Shown: positions 51,487-60,954, counted from the stretch's first letter. The stretch is 64,000 nucleotides of DNA from Chryseobacterium soli (GCF_000737705.1 NZ_JPRH01000002.1:1-64000); one strand, 5' to 3'. Notes: a model not told the origin generated them from the sequence alone. Numbers and translations are program-made.

Positions 51487-51494
51487 TAAATTTG
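51487..51494 (+). promoter_or_regulatory. LTA-synthase-like gene promoter -7 box
   Basis: TAAATTTG, 4 nt before the ATG at 51499, predicting a leaderless mRNA. Confidence 0.6.
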
Positions 51495-51498
51495 CCGA

Positions 51499-53427
51499 AT
51501 GAAATTTTTTAAAGAATTTAGAAAACAAGAAGTTCTGGTCCTTTTATACCGGATTTTCTTAGCATATGTTTTTTATCAGATTGCCCGGCTTTTGTTTTGG
51601 TATTTTAATAAAGAGCTCATAAAAGTGGATTCAGTTTCAGATTATTTCAATCTGGCATTTCATGGAACCGCCTTCGATACGACGGCGATTCTGTATGTAA
51701 ATGCGCTGTTTATCCTGCTGAGCATTATTCCTATTGTTATCAATACAAAGAAAGGATATCAGAAGGTTCTGTTCTGGCTGTATTTCATTACCAATGGGAT
51801 TGCTTATGCCATGAACTTCGGCGATTTTATCTATTATAAATTTGCACAGGCAAGATTAACGTCTACCGCTCTGGATGTCGCCAAACATGAATCCAATGTG
51901 GGAAAAGTTTTTATGGTTTCCGTAGGACAGCACCCTTTTGTACTGATATGGTTTATTGTTTTAATGGCAGTTTGGGTTTTTCTTTACAAAAGAGTGAAAA
52001 TTACCGAAAGAAAGCCTGTACAGCTTATTCCTTACTTTATCTGGTCTGTTCTTACGCTTTGTGTCACTGCTGTTTTGGTGGTTGGCGGAATTCGCGGCGA
52101 TTTCAAGCACAGTACAAGACCCATTAATTTAGTGGACGCCAACCGTTTTGTAACCAATCCGATTCAGGGGAATGTGGTATTGAACAGTACATTTTCATTT
52201 TTCAGAACATTGGGAACGAATAATTTTAAAGAAGTTCATTTTGTAGACGAAAAATATATCGACGATAATATTCAGCCTTATAAAATATATGACAGGAAGG
52301 TGGAAAACCGTCCCAATATTGTCATTTTTATTGTAGAATCTTTTGGAAGAGAATATTCAGGGGCATTCAATAAAGATAAGAATATCAAAGATTATGTTTC
52401 TTATACCCCTTTTATAGACAGCCTTGCCGGACAGAGTTTAATTTTCCCTAATACCTTTGCCAATGGAAGACAGTCTATTCATGGGATGAGTAGTGTATTG
52501 GCAGGGATTCCTAGTCTTACTGATGCGTTTACCAGTTCACCATATTCAAATCAGAAAATTCAGTCTATTGTTTCCGTGTGTAATGAGTTGGGATACGATA
52601 CTTCCTTTTATCATGGGGCACCGAATGGATCAATGGGATTTTTAGGATTTGGAAATATTTTAGGATTTAAACATTATTTCGGTAAAACGGAATACAATAA
52701 TGACGCAGACTTCGACGGAATGTGGGCGATATGGGATGAACCGTTTTTACAGTACTTTGCAAAGAATGTAGGGAAGAAGCAACCATTTATGACGACCGTT
52801 TTCACTGCGTCATCACACCATCCGTTTAAAATCCCGGAAAAGTATAACGGTAAATTCAAAAAAGGAAAAATAGAAATGCATGAGCCAATACAGTATACGG
52901 ATTATGCCATTAAAAAATATTTTGAAACCGCTAAAAAAGAACCTTGGTTCAATAATACGATATTCGTGTTCACCGGAGATCATACCAACCAGATTTATTA
53001 TCCGGAATATGAGAAACCTATGAACCGTTTTGCCGTTCCGCTTATTTTTTATTCTCCAAATCCGGCCTACCAACTCAAAGGAGTGAACCCTGAAGTGGCG
53101 CAGCAGATTGACATTTATCCTACGCTGGCAGATCTAATCGGGTATGACAAGAAAATAAGAAGTTGGGGAAGAAGTTTGGTGAGCGACAAGAAATATCCTG
53201 CCATTATTGTGAATTCAGACGGTTCTTCAGAGCAGTTTATCATTGGGAATTATATTTACCGCTTTGATGGAAAAGAAATCGGTGGAGTTTATGATAAGAG
53301 CGATCTTGGGCTTGAAAATAATCTTTTGAATACACTCAAGAGCCCGGAAGTAGAATCAGGAAAGCTGATGGCGAAAGCATGGTATCAGGATTATATGAAC
53401 CGAGTAATCAATAGAAAGCTGAACTAA
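51499..53427 (+). CDS. LTA synthase family sulfatase-like phosphotransferase
   Basis: A 642-aa membrane enzyme with about five N-terminal membrane helices (residues 10-205) and a periplasmic sulfatase-fold domain. The catalytic region reads NIVIFIVESFGREYSG (metal ligand Glu), followed by FPNTFANGRQSIHGMSSVLAGIPSL. The nucleophile is the Ser or Thr in the NGRQSIHG region where LTA synthases have a Thr. VFTGDHTNQ gives the Asp-His metal ligands. In Gram-negative bacteria such enzymes transfer phosphoglycerol or phosphoethanolamine to periplasmic glycans, or modify lipids. The neighbouring divergent pssA fits a phospholipid-headgroup context. Confidence 0.85.
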   Translation: MKFFKEFRKQEVLVLLYRIFLAYVFYQIARLLFWYFNKELIKVDSVSDYFNLAFHGTAFDTTAILYVNALFILLSIIPIVINTKKGYQKVLFWLYFITNGIAYAMNFGDFIYYKFAQARLTSTALDVAKHESNVGKVFMVSVGQHPFVLIWFIVLMAVWVFLYKRVKITERKPVQLIPYFIWSVLTLCVTAVLVVGGIRGDFKHSTRPINLVDANRFVTNPIQGNVVLNSTFSFFRTLGTNNFKEVHFVDEKYIDDNIQPYKIYDRKVENRPNIVIFIVESFGREYSGAFNKDKNIKDYVSYTPFIDSLAGQSLIFPNTFANGRQSIHGMSSVLAGIPSLTDAFTSSPYSNQKIQSIVSVCNELGYDTSFYHGAPNGSMGFLGFGNILGFKHYFGKTEYNNDADFDGMWAIWDEPFLQYFAKNVGKKQPFMTTVFTASSHHPFKIPEKYNGKFKKGKIEMHEPIQYTDYAIKKYFETAKKEPWFNNTIFVFTGDHTNQIYYPEYEKPMNRFAVPLIFYSPNPAYQLKGVNPEVAQQIDIYPTLADLIGYDKKIRSWGRSLVSDKKYPAIIVNSDGSSEQFIIGNYIYRFDGKEIGGVYDKSDLGLENNLLNTLKSPEVESGKLMAKAWYQDYMNRVINRKLN

Positions 53428-53578
53428 TGTTGAGCAGCTGTTTAAATTGATAACTTGGTATATCTATTGTTATATATGTGAAGGATAATAAAAGTTTTTG
53501 TTTGTTTGAAATTAATTTATATTTTTAGCATTAAATAGATAACAAAAATATTTTATTAGAATCAAAACAATAAAAAAT

Positions 53579-53998
53579 ATGAAAAAATTATTATTAACAC
53601 TCGTACTTTCATTATTTGGTGTACTTTCTTTTGCACAAATAGAAGGTAAATGGAAAACAATAGATGATGAAACCAAACAGGCAAAATCGATTGTAGAGAT
53701 CTATAAAAAGGCAGACGGCAGCTATTATGGTAAAGTTTCTCAACTGCTTATAAAGCCTGCAGATCCTAATTGTACGGTATGTAAAGACGACAGAAAAGGA
53801 AAACCTATTTTGGGGTTGGAAATCATCAGAGGACTGAAAAAAGACGGTGACGAATTTACTGGCGGAACGATTACAGATCCTAAAACAGGGAAAACATACA
53901 AATGTACGATTACAAGAACCGGTGATAAACTGAATGTAAGAGGATATGTGGGAATTTCTTTAATGGGAAGAACACAGACCTGGCAAAAAGTAAATTAA
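53579..53998 (+). CDS. DUF2147 exported protein
   Basis: A 139-aa exported protein (signal peptide residues 1-19, ending SFA-Q). It has the DUF2147 pattern: IEGKWKTIDDETKQAKSIVEIYKKADGSYYGKV (opening strands), CTVCKDDRKGKPILGLEII, and GGTITDPKTGKTYKC ... LNVRGYVGISLMGRTQTWQK. The CxxC pair may form a disulfide or bind a metal. The family has a small beta-barrel fold of unknown function. It is monocistronic and ends at a strong terminator. Confidence 0.85.
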   Translation: MKKLLLTLVLSLFGVLSFAQIEGKWKTIDDETKQAKSIVEIYKKADGSYYGKVSQLLIKPADPNCTVCKDDRKGKPILGLEIIRGLKKDGDEFTGGTITDPKTGKTYKCTITRTGDKLNVRGYVGISLMGRTQTWQKVN

Positions 53999-54019
53999 TC
54001 AGGTTAAAATACATAAGAA

Positions 54020-54054
54020 GACGGCATTTCAGCAATGAAATGCCGCTTTTTTTT
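54020..54054 (+). terminator. Terminator after the DUF2147 gene
   Basis: CGGCATTTC / GAAATGCCG hairpin with a T run of eight. Confidence 0.9.
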
Positions 54055-54096
54055 GAAAAAAGTGTAACGAAAATAAAATTTTCACACTCATAAAGT

Positions 54097-54594
54097 ATGA
54101 ACTCAGATTTGGAAAAAACATTTGTGGATTTTTTTAAACCGAACCAAAGGCTTATTCATAAGATATGCAGAATATATACCGATAATACAGAAGACCATGA
54201 AGATCTTTTTCAGGAAATTACCATTCAGCTATGGAAATCCTTTCCCGGCTTTAAAGGAGATGCTAAATTTTCTACCTGGATGTACCGTGTTGCGCTGAAT
54301 ACAGCAATTACACTATTTAAAAAACCGCAGAAAAAAGAACTTAAGCAGTCGGAAGTAGATTTTTCCACTCTCAAAATAGAATATGAGGCTTATGAAGATG
54401 ATGAATATAAACTAAAGAAGATGTACCTGGCAATCTATCAGCTTTCTGATATTGAAAAGGCATTGATCATGATGTATCTGGAAGATAAGCCTTATAGAGA
54501 AATTGGAGAAATTCTTGGAATTACAGAAGGAAATGCAAGAGTGAAAATGAATAGAGCCAAAAATAATTTAAAACAAAAAATAAACGCAGGATAA
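54097..54594 (+). CDS. ECF-type RNA polymerase sigma factor
   Basis: A 165-aa sigma-70 family protein of the extracytoplasmic-function class. Region 2 spans residues about 15-80 (NTEDHEDLFQEITIQLWKSFPGFKGDAKFSTWMYRVALNTAI), and region 4 covers the end with the HTH PYREIGEILGITEGNARVKMNRAKNNLKQKI. The next gene starts after a single base and encodes a membrane protein, as expected for an anti-sigma partner. The target promoters are not evident from this window. Confidence 0.93.
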   Translation: MNSDLEKTFVDFFKPNQRLIHKICRIYTDNTEDHEDLFQEITIQLWKSFPGFKGDAKFSTWMYRVALNTAITLFKKPQKKELKQSEVDFSTLKIEYEAYEDDEYKLKKMYLAIYQLSDIEKALIMMYLEDKPYREIGEILGITEGNARVKMNRAKNNLKQKINAG

Positions 54595-54595
54595 A

Positions 54596-55192
54596 ATGGA
54601 CGAATTAGAACTTTTAAAAAAAGACTGGAATAAAGATTCTGATGAATTTACAATATATTCAGAACAGGAAATCTATAAAATGATACAGCAGAATTCTACA
54701 TCAGCGGCCAAACTTTTATTTCTGATAGGCCTGGCAGAAATGCTTATATGGACGGGGTATGGATATTTCTATCATCAGTTTCCTGTAGAAAGAACGGTTG
54801 TATTCCTTGTTTTCTTTGTGCTGGTAATCTATTTATACCAAAGAATGAAAGCTGAATCTACCAGTATTGCATTAATGAAAACGATTTTAAACCTAAGGAA
54901 TACTATTTTAGGATATGCAGGAATATCTTTATTATTAATTATTGTGGATAATATATTTCATTTTAATGAGTATACCAGAGATTTTATGGCGGGTATTCAT
55001 GATGGTGGAAGTGGAAATCCTTACAGAACCACCCATCCGGATACTTTTGTTCCTGAATTTGGAAATTATGTAATTTTTGGAATCGTATTGTTTGCCGTGC
55101 TTTGCTTATTATATGTGATCTATAAAAAAACATACGGAAAAGTTCTGACCAATCTTAAGAAAAATTATAGAGAATTAAGCAGAGCGGAATAA
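54596..55192 (+). CDS. Membrane protein, probable anti-sigma partner
   Basis: A 198-aa protein with a hydrophilic N-terminus (MDELELLKKDWNKDSDEFTIYSEQEIYKM) and four membrane helices (LLFLIGLAEMLIWTGYGY, TVVFLVFFVLVIYLY, TILGYAGISLLLIIVDNIF, FGIVLFAVLCLLYVIY). The N-terminal DWNKD-type start is common in flavobacterial anti-sigma-like proteins encoded just after ECF sigma genes. The spacing of 1 bp indicates translational coupling. A canonical zinc anti-sigma motif (HxxxCxxC) is absent, so the mechanism of sigma inhibition, if any, is unknown. Confidence 0.75.
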   Translation: MDELELLKKDWNKDSDEFTIYSEQEIYKMIQQNSTSAAKLLFLIGLAEMLIWTGYGYFYHQFPVERTVVFLVFFVLVIYLYQRMKAESTSIALMKTILNLRNTILGYAGISLLLIIVDNIFHFNEYTRDFMAGIHDGGSGNPYRTTHPDTFVPEFGNYVIFGIVLFAVLCLLYVIYKKTYGKVLTNLKKNYRELSRAE

Positions 55193-55270
55193 AATTGAGT
55201 ATAAATAAAATTTATGAAGCATTGCAGCCAATGTGATGCCTTTTTTATGATGTGTATAATAAAAAATCAC

Positions 55271-55278
55271 TATTTTTG
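55271..55278 (+). promoter_or_regulatory. pdhB promoter -7 box
   Basis: TATTTTTG, 23 nt before the start codon. Confidence 0.55.
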
Positions 55279-55301
55279 TACTCTAAATTTTTCAAATAAA
55301 T

Positions 55302-56282
55302 ATGGCAGAATATACTTTTCGTGAGGTAATTGCACAGGCAATGAGCGAGGAAATGCGTAAAGACGAATCCATCTTTTTAATGGGGGAGGAAGTTGCAGAA
55401 TACAATGGTGCATATAAAGCTTCAAAAGGGATGCTGGATGAGTTTGGCCCTAAAAGAGTAATCGATACACCTATTGCAGAACTTGGTTTTACAGGGATTG
55501 CGGTAGGAGCAGCAATGAATGGTAACAGGCCGATTGTAGAATATATGACGTTCAATTTCTCATTGGTAGGTATTGATCAGATTATCAATAATGCAGCAAA
55601 AATCCGTCAGATGAGTGGTGGTCAGTGGAACTGTCCAATCGTTTTCCGTGGTCCTACTGCTTCTGCAGGTCAATTAGGAGCTACGCACTCTCAGGCTTTT
55701 GAAAACTGGTTTGCGAATGTTCCGGGGCTTAAAGTAGTGGTTCCTTCCAACCCTTATGATGCAAAAGGATTGTTGAAAACAGCAATTCAGGATAATGATC
55801 CGGTGATCTTTATGGAATCTGAGCAGATGTATGGTGATAAAATGGAAATTCCTGAAGAAGAGTACTACTTGCCAATCGGAAAAGCAGATATTAAAAGAGA
55901 AGGTACAGATGTTACTTTGGTTTCTTTCGGAAAAATCATGAAATTAGCTATTCAGGCAGCTGAAGATATGGCTAAAGAAGGGATTTCTGTGGAAGTTATC
56001 GATCTTAGAACCGTTCGTCCTTTGGATTTTGATACAGTATTAGCATCCGTAAAGAAAACAAATAGATTGGTTATCTTAGAAGAAGCTTGGCCATTTGCCT
56101 CTATTTCTTCTGAAATCACTTATATGGTACAGCAGAAAGCATTCGATTATCTGGATGCTCCTATCAAGAGAATTACAACTCCTGATGCTCCTGCACCTTA
56201 TTCAGCTGCATTATTTGCAGAATGGTTCCCTAAACTTGAAAAAGTAAAAGAGGAAATTAAAAAAGCAATGTACGTTAAATAA
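55302..56282 (+). CDS. pdhB: Pyruvate dehydrogenase E1 component, beta subunit
   Basis: At 326 aa this is the usual length for the E1-beta subunit of the two-subunit pyruvate dehydrogenase complex, which decarboxylates pyruvate with thiamine diphosphate. Family landmarks are FLMGEEVAEYNGAYKASKGM (near residues 24-43), VIDTPIAELGFTGIAVGAAMNG, FRGPTASAGQLGATHSQAFE (near 118-137) and VIDLRTVRPLDFDTV. The alpha subunit and E2 are not adjacent, so the genes are split in this genome. A branched-chain 2-oxoacid version is less likely given the strong PDH-type sequence. Confidence 0.9.
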   Translation: MAEYTFREVIAQAMSEEMRKDESIFLMGEEVAEYNGAYKASKGMLDEFGPKRVIDTPIAELGFTGIAVGAAMNGNRPIVEYMTFNFSLVGIDQIINNAAKIRQMSGGQWNCPIVFRGPTASAGQLGATHSQAFENWFANVPGLKVVVPSNPYDAKGLLKTAIQDNDPVIFMESEQMYGDKMEIPEEEYYLPIGKADIKREGTDVTLVSFGKIMKLAIQAAEDMAKEGISVEVIDLRTVRPLDFDTVLASVKKTNRLVILEEAWPFASISSEITYMVQQKAFDYLDAPIKRITTPDAPAPYSAALFAEWFPKLEKVKEEIKKAMYVK

Positions 56283-56289
56283 CGATAGA

Positions 56290-56315
56290 GAAAAACTTCC
56301 GAAAGGAAGTTTTTT
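56290..56315 (+). terminator. Terminator after pdhB
   Basis: AAAAACTTCC / GGAAGTTTTTT hairpin with a GAAA tetraloop. Confidence 0.85.
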
Positions 56316-56363
56316 CATTTATTCTATGCATGAAGAATAGTTCATGAGGTCGTAAATTTAGTA

Positions 56364-56371
56364 TAAATTTG
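56364..56371 (+). promoter_or_regulatory. kup promoter -7 box
   Basis: TAAATTTG, 24 nt before the start codon. Confidence 0.55.
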
Positions 56372-56395
56372 CGCGTTTAAAATAAATTAGCTGAT

Positions 56396-58390
56396 ATGGC
56401 AGAAGTTACAGAAGGTGGTCATCATTTTGACATTAAAAAACTTTCTTTTATTGGAATTCTAGTCTCTTTAGGAATTGTTTTCGGAGATATCGGGACATCC
56501 CCGCTTTACGTAATGAAAGCAATTGTGAACGCAAGAGACGTGGGCAGTACGATGCCTTTCAATGAATATATAGAGGGTGCACTTTCCTGCATTATCTGGA
56601 CACTTACTCTTCAAACCACGGTAAAGTACGTGATCATTGCCTTAAGAGCAGACAATAAAGGGGAAGGGGGTATTTTAGCCTTATTTTCCCTGGTTAAGAA
56701 TCTTAAAAAACGCTGGCTGTATCTTATTGCCATTATAGGTGCTGCGGCTCTTGTTGCTGATGGGGTGATTACCCCTTCACTTACAGTAATGTCGGCTATT
56801 GAAGGTCTTGAGATTTACAATCCTCATACACCTGTAGTTCCTATTACCATTGGAATTCTTATTTTAATCTTCGTCGTACAGCAGTTTGGAACCAGTTTTA
56901 TCGGGAAATTTTTTGGTCCTGTAATGGTAGTCTGGTTTTTAGTGTTAGGCGGCTTAGGGGGAATGCATTTAAAGGAGAACTTTGAAATTTTAAGATCTTT
57001 CAATCCTTACTATGCCTATAAACTTATCGCTCATTCTCCCAGTGCAATTGTTATTCTGGGTGCGGTTTTCCTTTGTACAACCGGAGCAGAAGCTCTTTAT
57101 TCAGATTTAGGACATTGCGGTGCTAAAAATATCAGAGTAAGCTGGGCTTTTGTTAAGATCATGCTTATTTTAAACTATTTAGGACAGGGAGCTTGGTTAT
57201 TAACCAATTATGGAAAACCTGGATTTTCCGTAGTGAATCCGTTTTTTGGAATTATGGAAGAGTGGATGATCGTACCGGCTGTAATTTTAGCTACTGCGGC
57301 GGCAATTATTGCCAGTCAGGCATTGATTACCGGATCTTTCACAATTTTCTCAGAAGCGATGTCTCTTAACCTGTGGCCTAATCAAAAAATTGATTATCCA
57401 TCAGGGGTTAAAGGACAAATGTATATTCCCAGAATTAACTGGGGACTTCTTATTCTGTGTATTATTGTGGTTCTTCACTTTAGAGAATCAGGTAAGATGG
57501 AAGCAGCATACGGGCTGTCCATTACTGTGACGATGCTGATGACCACTTTATTATTAGTATTCTGGCTGCTCAAACACAGAGTCAATAAACTGTTGATTTT
57601 GCTGTTTGCTATGGTATATATGTCTATTGAATTAGGATTCTTCAGTGCCAATATCATTAAATTCTTTGAAGGCGGTTGGATTACCGTAATATTGGCAGGA
57701 TTCATCGGAGTTTGTATGTATGCCTGGTATAACGGAAGATTGATTAAAACCAAATTCATCAATTTTGTAAAGATTGACAGTTATGTTTCGATTATCAAGG
57801 ATATGAAACTGGATGAAACAATCCCTAAGTACGCCACCAATCTTGCTTATCTGAGCAGAGCCAAAAGAAATGATGAAGTAGAATCTAAAATTATTTACTC
57901 TATCATCAAAAAGCAACCGAAAAGAGCCGATCATTATTTTATATTAAGTATTGTCAATCAGGAAGATCCGTATACTTTTAAATACACCGTTGATGAAATT
58001 TTACCGGGAACGGTTTATAAAATCAACTTCCTGTTAGGATTTAAAGTTGATCGTAGGATTAATGACTATTTTAATATGGTGCTGAAAGATCTGATGGCCG
58101 ATGGAACTATTCCTTCAAGAAGCAGCCATCCATCGTTAAGAGCCCATAATATTCCTCCGGATCTGAAATATGTGGTCATAGATAACACCTATATCAACGA
58201 TATACTTCTGACCGTTAAACAGAAAATTACCCTTAATATCTACAATTTCGTTAAATATATAGGCAGTGATGACTTCAAATCATGGGGGGTTACTTCACAC
58301 AATGTAGTGGTGGAATCTGCTCCTATTACGGAATTAACTGTGTATGACAATAAAATTGAGCAGGCTGAATTTTTACGTCACAACAGTTAA
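56396..58390 (+). CDS. kup: KUP/HAK/KT family potassium transporter
   Basis: A 664-aa potassium uptake protein with about 12 membrane helices (residues 15-445) and a soluble C-terminal domain of about 220 residues. Signature segments are SLGIVFGDIGTSPLYVMKA near residues 24-42 (the GDIGTSPLY motif), GEGGILALFSL, VADGVITPSLTVMSAIEGLE and TGAEALYSDLGHCG. It uses K+ with H+ symport by family knowledge. It is monocistronic. The Fur-like gene follows 68 bp later. Confidence 0.94.
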   Translation: MAEVTEGGHHFDIKKLSFIGILVSLGIVFGDIGTSPLYVMKAIVNARDVGSTMPFNEYIEGALSCIIWTLTLQTTVKYVIIALRADNKGEGGILALFSLVKNLKKRWLYLIAIIGAAALVADGVITPSLTVMSAIEGLEIYNPHTPVVPITIGILILIFVVQQFGTSFIGKFFGPVMVVWFLVLGGLGGMHLKENFEILRSFNPYYAYKLIAHSPSAIVILGAVFLCTTGAEALYSDLGHCGAKNIRVSWAFVKIMLILNYLGQGAWLLTNYGKPGFSVVNPFFGIMEEWMIVPAVILATAAAIIASQALITGSFTIFSEAMSLNLWPNQKIDYPSGVKGQMYIPRINWGLLILCIIVVLHFRESGKMEAAYGLSITVTMLMTTLLLVFWLLKHRVNKLLILLFAMVYMSIELGFFSANIIKFFEGGWITVILAGFIGVCMYAWYNGRLIKTKFINFVKIDSYVSIIKDMKLDETIPKYATNLAYLSRAKRNDEVESKIIYSIIKKQPKRADHYFILSIVNQEDPYTFKYTVDEILPGTVYKINFLLGFKVDRRINDYFNMVLKDLMADGTIPSRSSHPSLRAHNIPPDLKYVVIDNTYINDILLTVKQKITLNIYNFVKYIGSDDFKSWGVTSHNVVVESAPITELTVYDNKIEQAEFLRHNS

Positions 58391-58435
58391 TATCCTTTAA
58401 CAAAACTGTCTAATATGTATTTAAATAAAAATCAA

Positions 58436-58443
58436 TAAATTTG
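58436..58443 (+). promoter_or_regulatory. Promoter -7 box of the Fur-family/OstA pair
   Basis: TAAATTTG, 15 nt before the ATG at 58459; the earlier in-frame TTG at 58456 is not needed. Confidence 0.5.
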
Positions 58444-58458
58444 TAGATAATTTTTTTG

Positions 58459-58932
58459 ATGGATACTATACAAAAAGAAAAAAATATTGCTTTAATAAAA
58501 GATGTTTTAAGAAACTATTTACTAGAAAAAGGTTTCAGAAATACACCTGAGCGATACACGATATTGGAAGAAATCTATAATATGGATCACCACTTTAATG
58601 TGGATGATCTGTATTTATTGATGATGCAGAAAAAATATCATGTTTCGAAAGCAACTATTTATAATACTATTGAAATTTTCCTTGATGCAGGCCTTATACG
58701 CAAGCATCAGTTTGGAGAAAAAACACTGACTTCTTCATCTTACGAGAAATCTTATTTTGATAAACAACATGATCACCTGGTCATTTACAAAAAAGATTCA
58801 GATAAAGAAATTGAAGAAATCATCGAATTCTGCGACCCTCGGATTCAAGGAATTAAAGAAGCAATTGAAGATGCATTTGGCGTAAAAATTGATTCTCATT
58901 CGCTGTATTTCTATGGCACTAAGAATGATTAA
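58459..58932 (+). CDS. Fur-family transcriptional regulator lacking the zinc cysteine pairs
   Basis: A 157-aa protein (start at ATG 58459) with the Fur fold. The N-terminal winged helix reads RNTPERYTILEEIYNMDHHFNVDDLYLLM ... VSKATIYNTIEIFLDAGLIRKH. The C-terminal part has the HDHL motif and ends DSHSLYFYGTKND. Unlike canonical Fur or Zur, it has no CxxC pair: the segment after HDHL reads VIYKKDSDKEIEEIIEFCD with a single Cys. The structural zinc site is thus missing, as seen in some Bacteroidota Fur proteins. It is coupled to the OstA-like gene, 3 bp downstream. The metal specificity cannot be read. Confidence 0.85.
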   Translation: MDTIQKEKNIALIKDVLRNYLLEKGFRNTPERYTILEEIYNMDHHFNVDDLYLLMMQKKYHVSKATIYNTIEIFLDAGLIRKHQFGEKTLTSSSYEKSYFDKQHDHLVIYKKDSDKEIEEIIEFCDPRIQGIKEAIEDAFGVKIDSHSLYFYGTKND

Positions 58933-58935
58933 TCA

Positions 58936-60681
58936 ATGAGAATAGTCCTTTTTCTGTTAATTTTCATTTCAACGTTCAATTTTGCACAGGACACAAAAAC
59001 ACCTGTGCAGAGGGATCCTTATTTACAAACTCCGGTAAAAGCTAAGCCGGTACCATCAAAACCCGAAGACAAAGTAAGGATTATCCATGCAGATGAGGTC
59101 AAGAAAAGTCTCGATAAGTATAACGGAAACCAATATCTTACCGGACATGTACAGATAGAACATCAGGGTTCTATTCTTACAGCAGATGAAGTCGTGATCT
59201 ATGAAGAAGAAAATTTTGTAAAAGCAATAGGCAATACAAAGCTTCAGAACACAGACGGATCTGTCATTACTGCTGGCGAGATGGAATATGATGCCAATAC
59301 CCAAAAAGGAGTGGCCCGTAAAAATGTAGTGCTTACCGATCCGAAAGGTACCGTTATCAAGACGGAAACAATGTATTATGACAGGCTTTCTAATCAGGCT
59401 TATTACAATACTGGAGGAACGATTAATGATGGTAAAAGTACAACCTATGCAAAAACTGCAACTTATTTTCTGACAACGCGTATCATCGATCTTACTGGAA
59501 GAGTAAAAATTGAAGATGCTCAATATATTTTGGAAGGAGATAATGTTGTTCAGAACCAAAGTACCAATATTGTTGATATCAATGGACCTACAACAATTAC
59601 CAATAAGAAGAATCCTAAAAACCGTATTGTCACAGATAAAGGAAATTATAATACAAACACTAAAGAAGCGTTTTTATATAAGAACTCAAGAGTGTTCTAT
59701 AACGATAAGATTCTTACTGGTGACACCATGTACTTCAATCAGCTTACCGGTTTTGGAAAGGCAACAGGGAATGTAACTCTGGATGATCCAAAAGAGAGGA
59801 GATTTATAAAAGGAGGATATGGAGAAATTTTCGAAAAGAAAGATTCTTCCATGATGACCAAAAATCCTTACGCCGTAAAAGCTTTTGAAAAAGATTCTAT
59901 CTATTTTGCCGCAGAAAAAATCATTTCTTATCAGAAACCAGATGCGTTGGATATTAACGTGAAAAAAAGTTTCCTGCGGGCCTATAAAAAAGCAAGATTT
60001 TATAAATCAAATGCGCAGGGAAGAGCAGATTCCATAGCGTTCAATGAGACAGACGGAATCATGCACATGTATACTAAACCCATCCTATGGAGCGGTGAAA
60101 AACAGGTTACCGGCGATAAAGTAGAAGCCTATTTTAATACGGCAACCGAAGATCTTGACTCCCTGAAAGTCATTGGAAATGCTTTTGCAATAACTAAAGT
60201 TGATTCATTAACTCTTAAAGATGAATTCAATCAGGTGAAAGGAAAGTATATGACGGTCTACTACGAAAAAAATGATATTAAAGAAGCAAGAGTAGTTGGG
60301 AATGCCCAGTCAATCGCCTATGTAGATGATGTCAATAAGGAAACTAAGAAGCCGGAGCGAATAGGGATTACCCTTTCTACCTGTGGTATTATTGGTGCCC
60401 TTTTTGAAGAAAAAGCATTGCAAATCATTTCTTGCAGCATTGGAGCCAATTCAGATACCTATCCCATGAGCAGGATAGAGCCGGCGAAAAGAAAGTTTAC
60501 TGATTTTAACTGGAATACTAAAGACCGGATCCGAAAATGGCAAGATATATTAGTGGATACACCTAATTATGAGGAAATTAAATACACCTCAGATGATAAA
60601 CTCTATAACCAGGCCCAGGAAGCAATAGAAAAAGCGCAAGCTAAGGAAGAAGCCAAAAAACCAAAGCGAACCAGAAAATAA
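58936..60681 (+). CDS. OstA/LptA-like exported protein
   Basis: A 581-aa exported protein (signal peptide ending NFA-Q) made of successive OstA-type beta-jellyroll units. Examples are YLTGHVQIEHQGSILTADEVVIYEEENFVKAIGNTKLQNTDGSVITAGEMEYD and later repeats of the type GxxxxYxxxxxxAxxxGNVxL. The C-terminal 60 residues are charged (EEAKKPKRTRK). It belongs to the family that carries LPS across the periplasm (LptA-like), but it is far longer than LptA (about 190 aa) and shorter than LptD (about 780 aa), and no beta-barrel is evident. This long soluble form is typical of Bacteroidota. It is translated with the Fur-family gene. Confidence 0.85.
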   Translation: MRIVLFLLIFISTFNFAQDTKTPVQRDPYLQTPVKAKPVPSKPEDKVRIIHADEVKKSLDKYNGNQYLTGHVQIEHQGSILTADEVVIYEEENFVKAIGNTKLQNTDGSVITAGEMEYDANTQKGVARKNVVLTDPKGTVIKTETMYYDRLSNQAYYNTGGTINDGKSTTYAKTATYFLTTRIIDLTGRVKIEDAQYILEGDNVVQNQSTNIVDINGPTTITNKKNPKNRIVTDKGNYNTNTKEAFLYKNSRVFYNDKILTGDTMYFNQLTGFGKATGNVTLDDPKERRFIKGGYGEIFEKKDSSMMTKNPYAVKAFEKDSIYFAAEKIISYQKPDALDINVKKSFLRAYKKARFYKSNAQGRADSIAFNETDGIMHMYTKPILWSGEKQVTGDKVEAYFNTATEDLDSLKVIGNAFAITKVDSLTLKDEFNQVKGKYMTVYYEKNDIKEARVVGNAQSIAYVDDVNKETKKPERIGITLSTCGIIGALFEEKALQIISCSIGANSDTYPMSRIEPAKRKFTDFNWNTKDRIRKWQDILVDTPNYEEIKYTSDDKLYNQAQEAIEKAQAKEEAKKPKRTRK

Positions 60682-60695
60682 TTTTTACCAAATAA

Positions 60696-60735
60696 TAAAA
60701 ATCACCATTTCAAATAAAGAAATGGTGATTTTTTT
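60696..60735 (+). terminator. Terminator after the OstA-like gene
   Basis: AAAAATCACCATTT / AAATGGTGATTTTTTT hairpin. Confidence 0.9.
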
Positions 60736-60954
60736 GGTTTAAAATGGTGATAAAATACTGACTTTTTTCAATAAAATGACTTTTTACAACCAGTAAAAAT
60801 ATGTTTTGTGAATTATTTCACAATCAAAAAGTCGCAGTATCACAATGAAAATCCCGCTTTTTCAAAGATTTATATTTACCCCATATTTATTTTTATGAAG
60901 ATAAATATTTGTTGAACTATAATTTTCTTTAAATTTAAGTAACATAAAAACAAA

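Noticed and set aside
60793..60802. GTAAAAATAT upstream of the C1q-like operon as a fourth regulon operator
   Set aside because: The symmetry is broken and there is no TTTG at 51-53 nt downstream.
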